Assembly (NCBI GenBank): GCA_900759475.1
Contig: CAAEVK010000034.1
Span: 1-64,000, forward strand
DNA: 64,000 nt
Direction: 5' to 3'
Source: Clostridia bacterium
GTDB taxonomy: Bacteria; Bacillota; Clostridia; TANB77; CAG-508
The notes below the pieces were generated by a model. The model was not told where the DNA came from and searched no databases. It worked only from the letters and a program-made list of their open reading frames with translations. How positions within the stretch are numbered: the first letter of the stretch is position 1; the number at the start of each line of letters is the position of its first letter. The position numbers and the translations under genes are program-made. This document shows, piece by piece, positions 7,868 through 17,876 of this stretch.

Positions 7868-10171
7868 ATGAATTTAGAGGAAAAATATTTTGATTATACT
7901 GTAGAACCAGGAAAATTTTTAAAAGAAAATTTATCTATACCGGATGGCAAACCATTAATTAGTATTATAACTGCTTACTATAATTGCAAGGAATATATTA
8001 TGCAAACAGCTAATTCTGTTCTTAACCAAACATTTCCACATTGGGAATGGGTTATTGTTAATGATGGTAGTACAGAGGAAGGGACAGAAGAACTACTAAA
8101 AGAGTTAACAAAAAAAGATAAAAGAATTAAAGTATATCATCAAAAAAACCAAGGAAGACTGGTTGCAAGAGATGAAGCGATTGCAAGAACTTCAGCAGAT
8201 ATTATTTATATGTTAGATTCAGATGATGTTCTTGATCCAACTTTATTAGAATGTGGCTATTGGACATTGAGGACAAATCCAACAGCTTCTTGGGCATATT
8301 GCAATTGTGTTAATTTTGACAAAATGGAATTTTTATATAGGCCAGAATTTAATTCAGAACAAGAAAAAAAAGAAAATTTAGTAATTGGAAGTTCATTTAT
8401 TGTAAAAAAAGACCTTTTAGAAGTTGGGGGATATAATGTTGTAGACCAAGATGTACACGAGGATTGGCATTTGTGGTTACGTATGTTAGAAAAAGGAAAA
8501 TTCCCTGTAAAAATGAATATGTATGGCTTTTGGTATAGGCAAAGAAGTGGAAGCATTCGCCATACAATTAATGGGAATAAATCAAAAGATAAACATGCCA
8601 ATAAAGTAATAAAGCAACAAGCAAAAAAAATAAAACATTTTATAGATCCAATAGAGTATCCAGTAAGTAGCCAAGATGGATATTATAGTTATCCAACTAA
8701 TTTTGATTGGGACAGAAAACCAATCAACATAAAAGGAGAAAAGATAAATCTTCTTTTAATTGTTCCTTGGTTTGCAATAGGAGGAGCAGATAAATTTAAT
8801 TATGACTTAATTGCAAGACTAGATAAAAATATATACAATATAACAATTATTAGTACAGAGCCTTGTGAATATATATGGAGGCAAAAATTTGAAAAATATG
8901 CTACCATTTTTGATTTAACAACATTTTTACATAGAAAAAATTGGGCAGCGTTTATTCATTATATAATAAAAACTAGAAACATTGATATTGTAATGCAAAC
9001 CAATAGTTATTATGGTTATTATGTACTACCATGGCTAAAATCTGAATTTCCAGAGGTTGTTTTTACAGATTACGTACACGCACATGACTGGAGTTGGAGA
9101 AATGGTGGATATGCAAGAGAATCTGTAGCAGTTTCTAATTTTGTAGACAGAACTTTTACTTGTAATCAATATGTTCAAAAAATTATGACAAATGATATGG
9201 GAAGAAAACAAGAAAAATTAAAAACTGTTTACATTGGAGTAACACCAGAAGAGTTTGATGAAACAAAAATAGCAATAGAAGACATACAAGTAAAAAATAA
9301 ATTAGAAGGAAAAAAAATAATTCTATTTATTTGTAGAATTGTAGAAATTAAACGACCAATCTTTATTTTAAAAGTATTAGAAAACATATTAAAACAAAAC
9401 AAGGACTTTGTATTATTAGTTGTTGGTGATGGAGAACAAATGGCGGAAATGAAAAAAACAGCTAATGTACTTAATTTAAATGATTTTATTATATTTACAG
9501 GAATGAAGGATAATAATCAAACAAAACAATATTATAAAATGGCAGATGTTACTGTAATTTGCTCTTTTTCAGAAGGAATTGCATTAACTGCTTATGAATC
9601 GTTAGCAATGGGAGTTCCTGTTGTTTCTTCTGATGTGGGAGGACAAAAAGAGTTAATTGATAATACTGTTGGAAGAATAATTCCGCTAATGCAAAATCAA
9701 GAAACAGATATCTTTAAAAGAAATTATAAACAAGAAGAAATAGAAGAATACACAAAAGCAATCCTTGAAATTACCCTTTCAAAAGACTATAAAAAAATAA
9801 AAGAGAGATGTAGAGAAAAAATAGTAAATAATTTTTCAATTGATAATATGGCAGATACTATGGATAAAGAATTTCAAGAGTTAGTAAAACAAGGTACCAA
9901 AATAGGACATGACCAAATACAGAATAAAGAATTGTATAAACAATATTTAGTTTTATATAATGTAATTGACCAAAGAAATTACAATATACCAATTGGGGGT
10001 ATAACAGAGAGAAATACAAATTATAGAACAGCAAATTTAAAATCTAGATTATGGAAAAATCCATTTTATCGTGTAGTAGTTAAAATTTTAAAAGGACTAG
10101 GATTATGGGAACCATTAAAAAAGAGTAAAATAGCAAAAAAAATTAAAAAAATTATTAGAAAGGTAATATAA
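7868..10171 (+). CDS. Two-domain glycosyltransferase (GT2 plus GT4)
   Basis: 767 residues, intact. The N-terminal GT-A domain (about residues 30-260) has ISIITAYYNCKEYIMQTA, NDGSTEEGTEELL and MLDSDDVLDPTL, plus EDWHLWLRMLEKG, a GT2 catalytic-like acidic segment. The second, GT-B domain (about 290-680) shows the WFAIGGADKFNYDL start, FICRIVEIKRPIFIL, VVGDGEQMAEM and the E-x7-E region (FSEGIALTAYESLAMG). A basic tail follows. Such fusions extend polysaccharide chains by adding two sugars or alternating residues. It lies next to the ABC exporter, so it may be the polymerising enzyme of that exported glycan. Ribosome site AGGAGGAAAAGGA precedes the ATG. Confidence 0.88.
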   Translation: MNLEEKYFDYTVEPGKFLKENLSIPDGKPLISIITAYYNCKEYIMQTANSVLNQTFPHWEWVIVNDGSTEEGTEELLKELTKKDKRIKVYHQKNQGRLVARDEAIARTSADIIYMLDSDDVLDPTLLECGYWTLRTNPTASWAYCNCVNFDKMEFLYRPEFNSEQEKKENLVIGSSFIVKKDLLEVGGYNVVDQDVHEDWHLWLRMLEKGKFPVKMNMYGFWYRQRSGSIRHTINGNKSKDKHANKVIKQQAKKIKHFIDPIEYPVSSQDGYYSYPTNFDWDRKPINIKGEKINLLLIVPWFAIGGADKFNYDLIARLDKNIYNITIISTEPCEYIWRQKFEKYATIFDLTTFLHRKNWAAFIHYIIKTRNIDIVMQTNSYYGYYVLPWLKSEFPEVVFTDYVHAHDWSWRNGGYARESVAVSNFVDRTFTCNQYVQKIMTNDMGRKQEKLKTVYIGVTPEEFDETKIAIEDIQVKNKLEGKKIILFICRIVEIKRPIFILKVLENILKQNKDFVLLVVGDGEQMAEMKKTANVLNLNDFIIFTGMKDNNQTKQYYKMADVTVICSFSEGIALTAYESLAMGVPVVSSDVGGQKELIDNTVGRIIPLMQNQETDIFKRNYKQEEIEEYTKAILEITLSKDYKKIKERCREKIVNNFSIDNMADTMDKEFQELVKQGTKIGHDQIQNKELYKQYLVLYNVIDQRNYNIPIGGITERNTNYRTANLKSRLWKNPFYRVVVKILKGLGLWEPLKKSKIAKKIKKIIRKVI

Positions 10172-10180
10172 TAACTCAAA

Positions 10181-10912
10181 ATGAAAAAAGCTAATCAAAA
10201 AACAAATTACAAAGCATTAATAGGGAAGCTAATATTTTTAATTATTTTTATAATTATTGCCATTATATTAGTAATAAAATTGTTTCCTTTAATGATGAAC
10301 TTGTCAACAGAAACAGGAAAAATAGAATTTAAAGAAAAAATAAGAAGTATGGGATGGAGTGGAGTTTTTCTGCTATTTGGATTACAATTAGCACAAATTA
10401 TGTTAATTATATTACCAGGTGAGCCATTAGAAATTTTAGCAGGAATGTGTTACGGAACTTGGGGAGGATTACTATTTATTTTTGCTTCGGTAGCCATTAC
10501 AACCACAGGAATTTATTTTTTAACAGTAAAGTTAGGAAAAAAATTTTTATATAACTTTTTTTCTAAAGAAAAAATAGATAAAATAGAAAATAGTAAACTA
10601 TTTAAAAATCCAACTACAATAGAAGCTATTATGTTGATATTATTTTTAATTCCAGGAACGCCAAAAGACTTGCTAACATATATTGGAGCATTATTACCAA
10701 TGAAGCCTTTTAAATTTATATTAATTGCAACATTGGCAAGATTTCCTTCTGTTATTTCTTCTACTATGGCAGGAGATACCCTAACTAATGGAGATTGGCA
10801 TATAACAATTTTTATTTATGCAGTTACTTTTTTAATTACAGGAATTTTCCTATATTTTGTTCACAAGAAAAACAAAAAAGCATCAAAAGAAATGATGGAT
10901 ATATTAAAATAA
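10181..10912 (+). CDS. TVP38/TMEM64 family membrane protein
   Basis: 243 residues with about five hydrophobic segments. Family (PF09335, SNARE-associated/DedA-like) signatures are visible: LPGEPLEILAGMCYG with a following glycine-rich half-helix, and the second re-entrant-type motif LFLIPGTPKDLLTYIGAL, followed by the ARFPSVISSTMAGD segment. Members of this superfamily are membrane proteins linked to lipid-carrier recycling; transport of undecaprenyl phosphate by DedA and DUF368 proteins is established, whereas the role of TVP38 proteins is less clear. It follows the glycosyltransferase by nine bases, so a role in polysaccharide carrier handling is a reasonable inference only. Confidence 0.8.
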   Translation: MKKANQKTNYKALIGKLIFLIIFIIIAIILVIKLFPLMMNLSTETGKIEFKEKIRSMGWSGVFLLFGLQLAQIMLIILPGEPLEILAGMCYGTWGGLLFIFASVAITTTGIYFLTVKLGKKFLYNFFSKEKIDKIENSKLFKNPTTIEAIMLILFLIPGTPKDLLTYIGALLPMKPFKFILIATLARFPSVISSTMAGDTLTNGDWHITIFIYAVTFLITGIFLYFVHKKNKKASKEMMDILK

Positions 10913-10939
10913 CATATTATGTAGAAAGGGAAAGAAAAT

Positions 10940-11668
10940 ATGATAGAAATACAAAATTTATCAAAATCCTATGTGAAGGATAAAAAGTCAGTAGATACAC
11001 TAAATTTAACAATAAAAGATGGCGAGATTTTTGGATTTTTAGGTCCAAATGGTGCAGGAAAAACAACGACTATAAAAATGATAACAGGAATACTAAACCC
11101 AGATGAGGGTGATATTTTTATTGATGGAAAAAGCATTAAGACACAAAGTTTAGAGGCAAAGAAAAACTTCGGATTTGTTCCAGATAGTCCAGATATGTTT
11201 TTAAGACTAAAAGGAATTGAATATTTGAACTTTATAGCAGATATTTACGAAATTTCAGAAGAACTAAGAAAGAAAAGAATAGAAGAATTAACCCAAAAAT
11301 TTGAAATCCATGATGTGTTGCAGAATCAAATGCAAACATATTCTCATGGAATGAGACAAAAGATTATTATTTGTGGAGTATTATTAAATAATCCTAAAAA
11401 TTGGATTTTAGATGAGCCAATGACTGGACTAGATCCAAAATCATCTTATGATTTAAAAGAAATGATGAGAAAACATGCTAAAGAAGGAAATTCTGTATTT
11501 TTTTCTACTCATGTTTTAGAAGTAGCAGAAAAATTATGCGATAGAATTGGAATTATTAATAAAGGAAAACTTATTTTTGTTGGTACTTATAATGAAATGA
11601 AAGAAAAATTCAAAGAAAATGCATCTCTAGAAGAACTATTTTTGGAGTTAACAGAAGATGAAAAGTAA
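10940..11668 (+). CDS. ABC transporter ATPase
   Basis: 242 residues. Walker A GPNGAGKTTTIKMITG at about residue 36, Q-loop FGFVPDSPDMF, signature YSHGMRQKI, Walker B WILDEPMTGLDP and H-loop FFSTHVLEVAEKL. This is the CcmA/NatA-type branch that pairs with ABC-2 permeases. The 3' end overlaps the start of the permease gene by 11 bases, indicating translational coupling. Substrate is unknown; possibilities include drug, lipid or ion export. The ribosome site is AAAGGGAAAG. Confidence 0.9.
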   Translation: MIEIQNLSKSYVKDKKSVDTLNLTIKDGEIFGFLGPNGAGKTTTIKMITGILNPDEGDIFIDGKSIKTQSLEAKKNFGFVPDSPDMFLRLKGIEYLNFIADIYEISEELRKKRIEELTQKFEIHDVLQNQMQTYSHGMRQKIIICGVLLNNPKNWILDEPMTGLDPKSSYDLKEMMRKHAKEGNSVFFSTHVLEVAEKLCDRIGIINKGKLIFVGTYNEMKEKFKENASLEELFLELTEDEK

Positions 11669-13338
11669 AGTAGGAATTTTAACAAAAGTTTTCCTTAAAT
11701 GCTCTTTTGCCAACATGGGGAGCAAGAAAGAAACAAACAATAAAAAACAAAACTCTTTAAAATGGATTTTACTATATAGTTTTTTAATGATATATATGGG
11801 AACCATTATGGGAACATTAAGCTTTGGAATGATTAGTAGTTTAAAAATAATTGGACAAGAACAAGTATTTTTAAGTTTATTTTTCTTGGCATTGGGAGTA
11901 CTATTTTTAATACAATCTGTTGCATCCTGTATGAATATATTCTATTTTTCTAAAGATATAGAATATGTATTACCATTTCCAGTAAAACCAATTCAAATTT
12001 TAATGGCGAAATTTAATGTAATGCTTATTACAGAGCATATTGTAGGAATTATGTTTGGACTTGTACCTCTTATTCTTTATGGTATATTAACAGGAGCTAA
12101 TATATTGTATTATATTTTGGCAATAATAGCATTACTAGCATTTCCAATATTACCAATTGTAATAGCAGCTATTTTAGTAATGGCAATTATGAGTTTTGCA
12201 AAACTAACAAAAGATAGAGACAAATTCCAAGTAATTGCTACAATTTTAATTATAGTAATTGTTATAGGAATGCAATTTATGTTAAATGGACAAGAAGAAC
12301 TAACAGATGAACAAATAGCTTTAAAACTAGTAGAAGCAAATGGAATGGCAAATATGGTTAGTGGTTATATACCAACATTAAAGCCAATTACCAATGCCTT
12401 AACAGCTCCAGAAGTAGGAAATAGTATATTAGAAATGGCTAAAGTAATAGGAATAACATTTGCGTTTTATGTAATATTTATTTTAATAGGACAAAAATTA
12501 TATTTAAGAGGAGCACTTAGTAGTAGAAGTGGCGGAGGGACAAAACAGCAAAAAATTAACATAGAAAAAGCTTATAGACGAAAAAGAATTAGTATAAGTT
12601 ATGTAATAAAAGAAATAAAAATATTATTTAGAAATCCAATTTATTTTACACAATGTATTTTGCCAAGCTTATTAATGCCTATTGTATTTCTAGTAGCATT
12701 TATAGCTGGAGCAGGAGGTAACCAAAGCACAGTACGGAGAGGAAGGATTTAACTTAGTAAGTTTTATTGAAGCAACACCAGTAATTTTAATAGTAGCTAT
12801 TATATTAGGAATAACGCAATTTTTTGCTATGATGAATTATATTTCTATTACGGCTATTTCAAGAGATGGAGCAAGTGCAGTGTTTGTAAAATATATACCA
12901 CTTTCTCTTTATAGACAGTTTTTATATAAGTCAATACCACATATAATAATGAATACCATAATGAACTTAATTGTATTTATTCTTGCAAAGCTTGTAGCAC
13001 CAATTCCAATTTTATATTTAATTGTAGTATTAATACTTTCAACACTATTTAATATTATACAAAGCTTTTTAAATTTAATAATAGATTTAAAAAAGCCAAA
13101 ATTAAAATGGGATACAGAATATGCAGTTGTAAAGCAAAATATGAATTTAATGTGGACAATGATATTTGGAATGGTTTGTATAGGAATAATTGTAGGATTA
13201 ACAGTGATATTTACAGTGGCTAATTGTAATCCAATAATAGCATTTAGTATAACAACACTTTTCCTAATAGGAGTAATTTATTTATTAAATAGATATATAA
13301 AAGAACATCAGGAAGAATTATTTGCAAAAATATATTAA
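11658..13338 (+). CDS. ABC-2 type transporter permease with CGG +1 frameshift
   Basis: 559 residues when the C of CGG 12735-12737 is skipped after residue 359. The protein is very hydrophobic with about a dozen membrane segments, consistent with a large two-module ABC-2 permease. Frame 0 ends at 12752 shortly after the site; the +1 frame reads GEEGFNLVSFIEATPVILI and continues through further membrane segments to 13338 without a new ribosome site, so a separate second gene is unlikely. It overlaps the ATPase gene upstream and forms the transport unit with it. Substrate unknown. Confidence 0.82.
12735..12737 (+). other. In-frame CGG, inferred +1 shift to Gly (ABC permease)
   Basis: Frame 0 reads GTA CGG AGA; skipping C gives GTA GGA GAG and joins the two halves of the membrane protein without any gap. 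Confidence 0.8.
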
Positions 13339-13356
13339 AACAAAAAATATCTAACA

Positions 13357-13402
13357 CAGCCCTTTCACAATTCAAGAATGTTATTGAATTATGAAAGGGC
13401 TG
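13357..13402 (+). terminator. Long hairpin, probable terminator
   Basis: CAGCCCTTTCACAATTCAA (13357-13375) pairs with TTGAATTATGAAAGGGCTG (13384-13402) almost perfectly around an 8-base loop. No long T-run follows, so it may act as an mRNA-stabilising hairpin instead. Confidence 0.5.
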
Positions 13403-13417
13403 CTATAAAAACAATAA

Positions 13418-13446
13418 TTGACAAATGATACGCATTATATTAATAT
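13418..13446 (+). promoter_or_regulatory. Sigma-A type promoter
   Basis: TTGACA (13418-13423), 17-base spacer, TAATAT (13441-13446). It would drive argS with a leader of about 210 bases. Confidence 0.6.
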
Positions 13447-13470
13447 TAAACAGGTGATAAAATATAAAAA

Positions 13471-13648
13471 GTAGAAAGACTATATGCTTCAATAGAATTG
13501 GATAATTTTCAATCTTTAATAGGAGAAGAATATAGTAGTGATACAAAAGTGATAAAATAATAATATAGATGCAAAATCCAATAATGCTAAAAATCGTTTG
13601 CTAAATAGTTTAATTTGTGCTATTCTTGTACAAGGGAAAATAAAATAA
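13471..13648 (+). pseudogene. Possible decayed coding remnant in the argS leader
   Basis: Two adjacent open stretches have protein-like composition but no start codon: VERLYASIELDNFQSLIGEE (13471-13560, then TKVIK and stop) and, in the next frame, DAKSNNAKNRLLNSLICAIL (13562-13648). The frame change between them is not at a CGG. I do not recognise the protein. It may be the tail of a degraded gene or chance; nothing else in the 322 bases between 13338 and 13661 is evident apart from the hairpin and promoter. Confidence 0.25.
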
Positions 13649-13660
13649 GGAGAGATAACA

Positions 13661-15367
13661 ATGATAAATTTTAAACAAGAAATTGCAAAAAATATAACAC
13701 AAGCAATTAAGACAGAACAAGACATTATCGAAAATGCAATAGAAGTTCCAACAGATACTATTCATGGTGACTATGCATTTCCATGTTTTAAATTAGCAAA
13801 AGAATTAAAAAAATCGCCAGTTATTATTGCAAATGAAATAAAAGAGAAAATACAAGTTGATCATAATATTGTTGAAAAAATAGAGATTGTTGGTGGATAT
13901 TTAAATTTTTATATTAAAAAAGAAACTCTGATAAAAACAGTATTAGAAGAAATTTGCAAACAAAAAGAAAAATATGGCAATTCTAACTTGGGCAAAGGAA
14001 AAAATGTTGTAATAGACTATTCTGCTCCAAATATAGCAAAACCGTTTCACATAGGACATCTAAGATCAACTGTAATTGGAGGAGCACTATATAACATATA
14101 TAAGAAACTAGGATACCATGTAATTGGAATTAATCATTTAGGAGATTATGGTACACAATTTGGAAAATTAATAGAAGGATATAAAAGATGGGGAGACCAG
14201 TATAATATTGATGAAGACCCTATTAATGAATTAACAAAAATTTATATTAGAATTAACAATTTGTGTAAAGAAGATGAAGAAGTTTTAGAGACATGTAGAG
14301 ATAACTTTAAAAAATTAGAAAACAAGGATCCGTATTGTATAGAGGTTTGGAATAAATTTAGGCAATTAAGCTTAAAAGAATTTCAAAAAGTATATGACAT
14401 GCTAGGCAGCCAATTTGACTCTTGGAATGGAGAAGCATTTTATTCTGACAAAATGCAAGAAATAATTGAAAAATTACAAGCAACTGGAAAGTTAATAGAA
14501 TCACAGGGAGCAAAAGTAATTGAACTAGGAGAAGATATTGCACCATGCATTATTGAAAAAAGTAATGGTTCTACAACTTATGCAACAAGAGATTTGGCAG
14601 CAATACTTTATCGTGCAAGAACTTACGATTTTGATAAAGCAATCTATGTTACATCTTATGAACAAATCCTACATTTTAAGCAAGTATTTGAAGTAGCAAA
14701 GTTACTAGGAGTAAGCGAAAAGTATACCAATGGATTAATTCACGTTCCTTTTGGTATGGTTTTACTAAAAGATGGAAAAATGTCTACTAGAGAAGGTAAC
14801 ATGATTAAATTAGAAGATTTGCTAAAAGAAGCTATTGCAAGAGCAAGCCAAATTATTGAAGAAAAAAATCCACAATTAGAAAATAAAGAAGATATAGCAA
14901 AAAAAGTGGGAATAGGTGCAGTTATATTTAACGACTTGTCTAATAGCAGAATAAAAGACGAACTATTTGACTGGAATCAAGTCCTAAATTTTAATGGAGA
15001 AACAGGGCCATATATACAATATATTTATGTAAGAACAAAAAGTGTTTTAGAAAAAGCAGGATATATTCCAGATGTTACTACAATTGATGTTTCTAAACTT
15101 TTAAATAAAGAAGCCATAGAAACCATTACCTTATTATATTCTTTTAGTAGTATACTAGAACAAGTAGCAGAAAAAAATGAACCATCGATTTTAGCAAGAT
15201 ATTTAATTAATTTAAGTCAAAGTTATAGTAGCTTTTATAATGAACACCACATTATCGTAGAAGATAAAAAAATACAAGATGCAAGACTAATGCTTACATA
15301 TATTTGTGGTGTGGTATTAAAAGAAGGAGTAAACTTATTAGGAATGCAAATGCCAGATAAGATGTAA
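13661..15367 (+). CDS. argS: Arginyl-tRNA synthetase
   Basis: 568 residues, full length for the short bacterial class I ArgRS. The N-terminal Add-1 domain (about 1-110) is followed by the catalytic domain with the HIGH motif (KPFHIGHLRST, near residue 130) and the KMSKS-equivalent loop (LKDGKMSTREGN, near residue 370). The C-terminal anticodon-binding helical domain ends GVNLLGMQMPDKM. It charges tRNA-Arg. It is notable in this genome because CGG does not appear to be used as an arginine codon. No CGG interrupts this gene. Ribosome site AAGGAGAG lies seven bases before the ATG. Confidence 0.97.
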   Translation: MINFKQEIAKNITQAIKTEQDIIENAIEVPTDTIHGDYAFPCFKLAKELKKSPVIIANEIKEKIQVDHNIVEKIEIVGGYLNFYIKKETLIKTVLEEICKQKEKYGNSNLGKGKNVVIDYSAPNIAKPFHIGHLRSTVIGGALYNIYKKLGYHVIGINHLGDYGTQFGKLIEGYKRWGDQYNIDEDPINELTKIYIRINNLCKEDEEVLETCRDNFKKLENKDPYCIEVWNKFRQLSLKEFQKVYDMLGSQFDSWNGEAFYSDKMQEIIEKLQATGKLIESQGAKVIELGEDIAPCIIEKSNGSTTYATRDLAAILYRARTYDFDKAIYVTSYEQILHFKQVFEVAKLLGVSEKYTNGLIHVPFGMVLLKDGKMSTREGNMIKLEDLLKEAIARASQIIEEKNPQLENKEDIAKKVGIGAVIFNDLSNSRIKDELFDWNQVLNFNGETGPYIQYIYVRTKSVLEKAGYIPDVTTIDVSKLLNKEAIETITLLYSFSSILEQVAEKNEPSILARYLINLSQSYSSFYNEHHIIVEDKKIQDARLMLTYICGVVLKEGVNLLGMQMPDKM

Positions 15368-15453
15368 GAAAAAGCAGAAAAATGCTATTATTTTAATAGT
15401 TTAACCAATAATATGTATTTTGTGTTGAAAAATAAAAAAAAACATTAAAAAAC

Positions 15454-15482
15454 TTTACAATTGATTTATATAAATATATAAT
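15454..15482 (+). promoter_or_regulatory. Sigma-A type promoter of the polysaccharide locus
   Basis: TTTACA (15454-15459), 17-base spacer, TATAAT (15477-15482), 44 bases before the GTG start of the dehydratase gene. Confidence 0.65.
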
Positions 15483-15525
15483 ATAATATAATTAAACAAA
15501 TGCAATTGGGAAAAGGGGATAAACA

Positions 15526-17415
15526 GTGAAATTTGTAGAGTTTATGAAAAAACATAGAAATTTTATTCTTAGATTAACCGATATTTTAGCAATAATTGTT
15601 GCTTATATTTTTATAGAAGCATTTAAAAGCGAAACATTAGCTATTTTTACAAGTACAAATATAAATACACTAATTAATACAATTATTGTGGCAATATTTG
15701 TATACCAAGTATTTTTAACTTTATTTGATAGTTATAAGAACATTATTCGATACGAAAATGGAAAAGATTATTTAATTTATGGATTTGGATGTATGGTATC
15801 TTGTGTTATTTCTTCTATGATTGGCAGCATCTTTAATATTAATATGATGGGACCAAGATCTAATTTATTAGCAGGAGTCCTTATTTCTGTTATTATGATT
15901 ACATATCGATTAATTATTAGACTATTATTAACGGATAGCATTGTGTATAAATCAGAAATTATTAATGCAAGGACACAAAAAAATTTGCTAATTATAGGGG
16001 CTGGAAGAGCAACAAAAGATGTTATAAGAATTATAAAAACAGATATGCAAAAAAACTACAATATTGTTGGAATTATTGATGACAATCCAGAAAAAATAAA
16101 TTATGCAATTTCTGGTGTACGAATTGTGGGAGATAGGTACAAAATAAGAGAAATATGTAGAAATTATAAAGTAGAAGTAATATTTTTCTGTATTTCCAGT
16201 ATTGACAATAAAAACAAAAAGGAAATTTTAGACATATGTCAGGAAACTGGATCAAAAATTAGGATATTGCCAAGTACCGTAGACATTATTAAAAATAAAA
16301 ATATTGTGCAAAGTTTTAGAAACATAGAAATAGAAGATGTATTAGGTAGAGATACTATTATACTTGATAACAAAAATATTAGTTCTTTAATTAAAGATGA
16401 TGTTGTATTAGTAACAGGAGGAGGAGGTTCTATTGGTTCAGAACTTTGTAGACAAATTATGCAATATGAACCAAAACAACTCATTATATTAGATATTTAT
16501 GAAAATAATTTATATGATATTGAATTGGAATTAAAATCAAAATATTCAGAAGAAAAAATTAAAGCAATTGTAGGAAGTGTAAGAGATAAGAAAAGGGTAG
16601 AAGAAGTGTTCCACGAGTTTAGACCAAGCTTAGTATTTCATGCTGCGGCACATAAACATGTACCACTAATGGAAAATAGTCCATTAGAAGCAATTAAAAA
16701 CAATGTTTTTGGAACATATAATGTAGTAAATACTGCAGACAAATATCATACAAAAAGATTTGTATTAATTTCTACAGACAAGGCAGTTAATCCAACCAAT
16801 GTAATGGGGGCATCTAAAAGAGTATGTGAAATGATTGTACAAGCTAAAAATAAAGTAAGTAATACAGAATTTGCAGCAGTTAGATTTGGCAATGTTTTAG
16901 GAAGTAATGGTTCGGTTATTCCTTTATTTAAGAAACAAATTGCAAATGGTGGACCAGTTACAGTAACACATAAAGAAATAACTAGATTTTTTATGACAAT
17001 TCCAGAAGCAGTACAACTAATATTACAAGCAGTAACATATGCTAAAGGTGGAGAAATATTTGTATTAGATATGGGAGAACCAGTAAAAATATATGATTTG
17101 GCAAAATCAGTTATTAAGTTATCTGGACTAGAACCAGAAGTAGATATTCCAATAAAAATAACAGGATTAAGACCAGGAGAAAAGTTATATGAGGAGCTTT
17201 TAATGGCAGAAGAAGGGTTAACAGCTACTAAACATGATAAAATATTTGTATCTGAACCAATGCATTTAGAAATGAAAGCTTTAGAAGAAAAACTTGAAAT
17301 ATTAAGTAAATTGGAATATGATGAAAATTATAGTAAAGAAAATATAAAAGCAATTATGAAAGATGTTGTTCCAACATATAAAGACCCAGAGGAAGTAAAC
17401 CATGAAAATTTATAA
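15526..17415 (+). CDS. Membrane-anchored nucleotide-sugar 4,6-dehydratase (FlaA1/PglF/CapD type)
   Basis: 629 residues. Four N-terminal transmembrane segments (about 10-140) are followed by a CoA-binding-like Rossmann domain (LLIIGAGRATKDVIRI) and an extended SDR domain with the NAD motif VTGGGGSIGSELC near residue 305. The active site has the STDKAVNPTNVMGASKR segment, where Met replaces the usual Tyr, as in UDP-GlcNAc 4,6-dehydratases. It likely makes UDP-2-acetamido-4-keto-sugar for the DegT aminotransferase two genes downstream. Starts with GTG, ribosome site AAAGGGGAT. Overlaps the VanZ-like gene by 14 bases. Confidence 0.92.
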   Translation: MKFVEFMKKHRNFILRLTDILAIIVAYIFIEAFKSETLAIFTSTNINTLINTIIVAIFVYQVFLTLFDSYKNIIRYENGKDYLIYGFGCMVSCVISSMIGSIFNINMMGPRSNLLAGVLISVIMITYRLIIRLLLTDSIVYKSEIINARTQKNLLIIGAGRATKDVIRIIKTDMQKNYNIVGIIDDNPEKINYAISGVRIVGDRYKIREICRNYKVEVIFFCISSIDNKNKKEILDICQETGSKIRILPSTVDIIKNKNIVQSFRNIEIEDVLGRDTIILDNKNISSLIKDDVVLVTGGGGSIGSELCRQIMQYEPKQLIILDIYENNLYDIELELKSKYSEEKIKAIVGSVRDKKRVEEVFHEFRPSLVFHAAAHKHVPLMENSPLEAIKNNVFGTYNVVNTADKYHTKRFVLISTDKAVNPTNVMGASKRVCEMIVQAKNKVSNTEFAAVRFGNVLGSNGSVIPLFKKQIANGGPVTVTHKEITRFFMTIPEAVQLILQAVTYAKGGEIFVLDMGEPVKIYDLAKSVIKLSGLEPEVDIPIKITGLRPGEKLYEELLMAEEGLTATKHDKIFVSEPMHLEMKALEEKLEILSKLEYDENYSKENIKAIMKDVVPTYKDPEEVNHENL

Positions 17416-17876
17416 AACTGTACTTTTAAGTTTCATCATTATTTGGATGGTTACTATATTTATATTTTCACATCAACCAGCTAAAATATCTAGTAATACC
17501 AGTGGAGATACTATCCGATTTATTATTAATCATATACCAATTATAAAAGATTATAATTATACACAAAAAGAAGAAATAGTAGAATTACTGCAACCAATAG
17601 TAAGAAAATTAGCACATTTAAGTATTTATGTTTTAGGAGGAGTACTTTTATTTACTTTTGCTAATACATACAATATAGAAGAAAAAAATAAAATTAGTTT
17701 TAGTGCATTGACAGGAATTTTATATGCTATAACAGATGAGTTACATCAATTATTTATTCCACGGAAGAGCTGGACAAATACAAGATGTTATTATTGATTC
17801 ACTAGGTGTTATGCTAGGAATAGCTGTAGCTGATTTGATAATAAAAATAATAGGAAGAAGGAAAAAATATGAATAA
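17402..17876 (+). CDS. VanZ-like membrane protein with CGG +1 frameshift
   Basis: 157 residues when the C of CGG 17762-17764 is skipped after residue 120. Three to four membrane segments and the VanZ family motifs are seen: FSHQPAKISS after helix 1, RKLAHLSIYVLGGVLL in the middle, and the diagnostic DELHQLFIPGRAGQIQDVII, which is exactly where the shift occurs. Frame 0 instead ends KSWTNTRCYY. The restored C terminus (DSLGVMLGIAVADLIIKI) is the last helix. The function of VanZ-like proteins is uncertain; in glycopeptide-resistance clusters VanZ gives low-level teicoplanin resistance. It overlaps both neighbours, indicating tight coupling in the operon. Confidence 0.85.
17762..17764 (+). other. 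In-frame CGG, inferred +1 shift to Gly (VanZ-like gene)
   Basis: Frame 0 reads CCA CGG AAG; skipping C gives CCA GGA AGA and the family motif HQLFIPGRAGQIQDV. Confidence 0.92.

Noticed and set aside
7768..7893. Short ORF of 41 codons between the ABC permease and the two-domain glycosyltransferase
   Set aside because: No ribosome site suited to its ATG, basic low-complexity content and overlap with the next gene start; chance is more likely.
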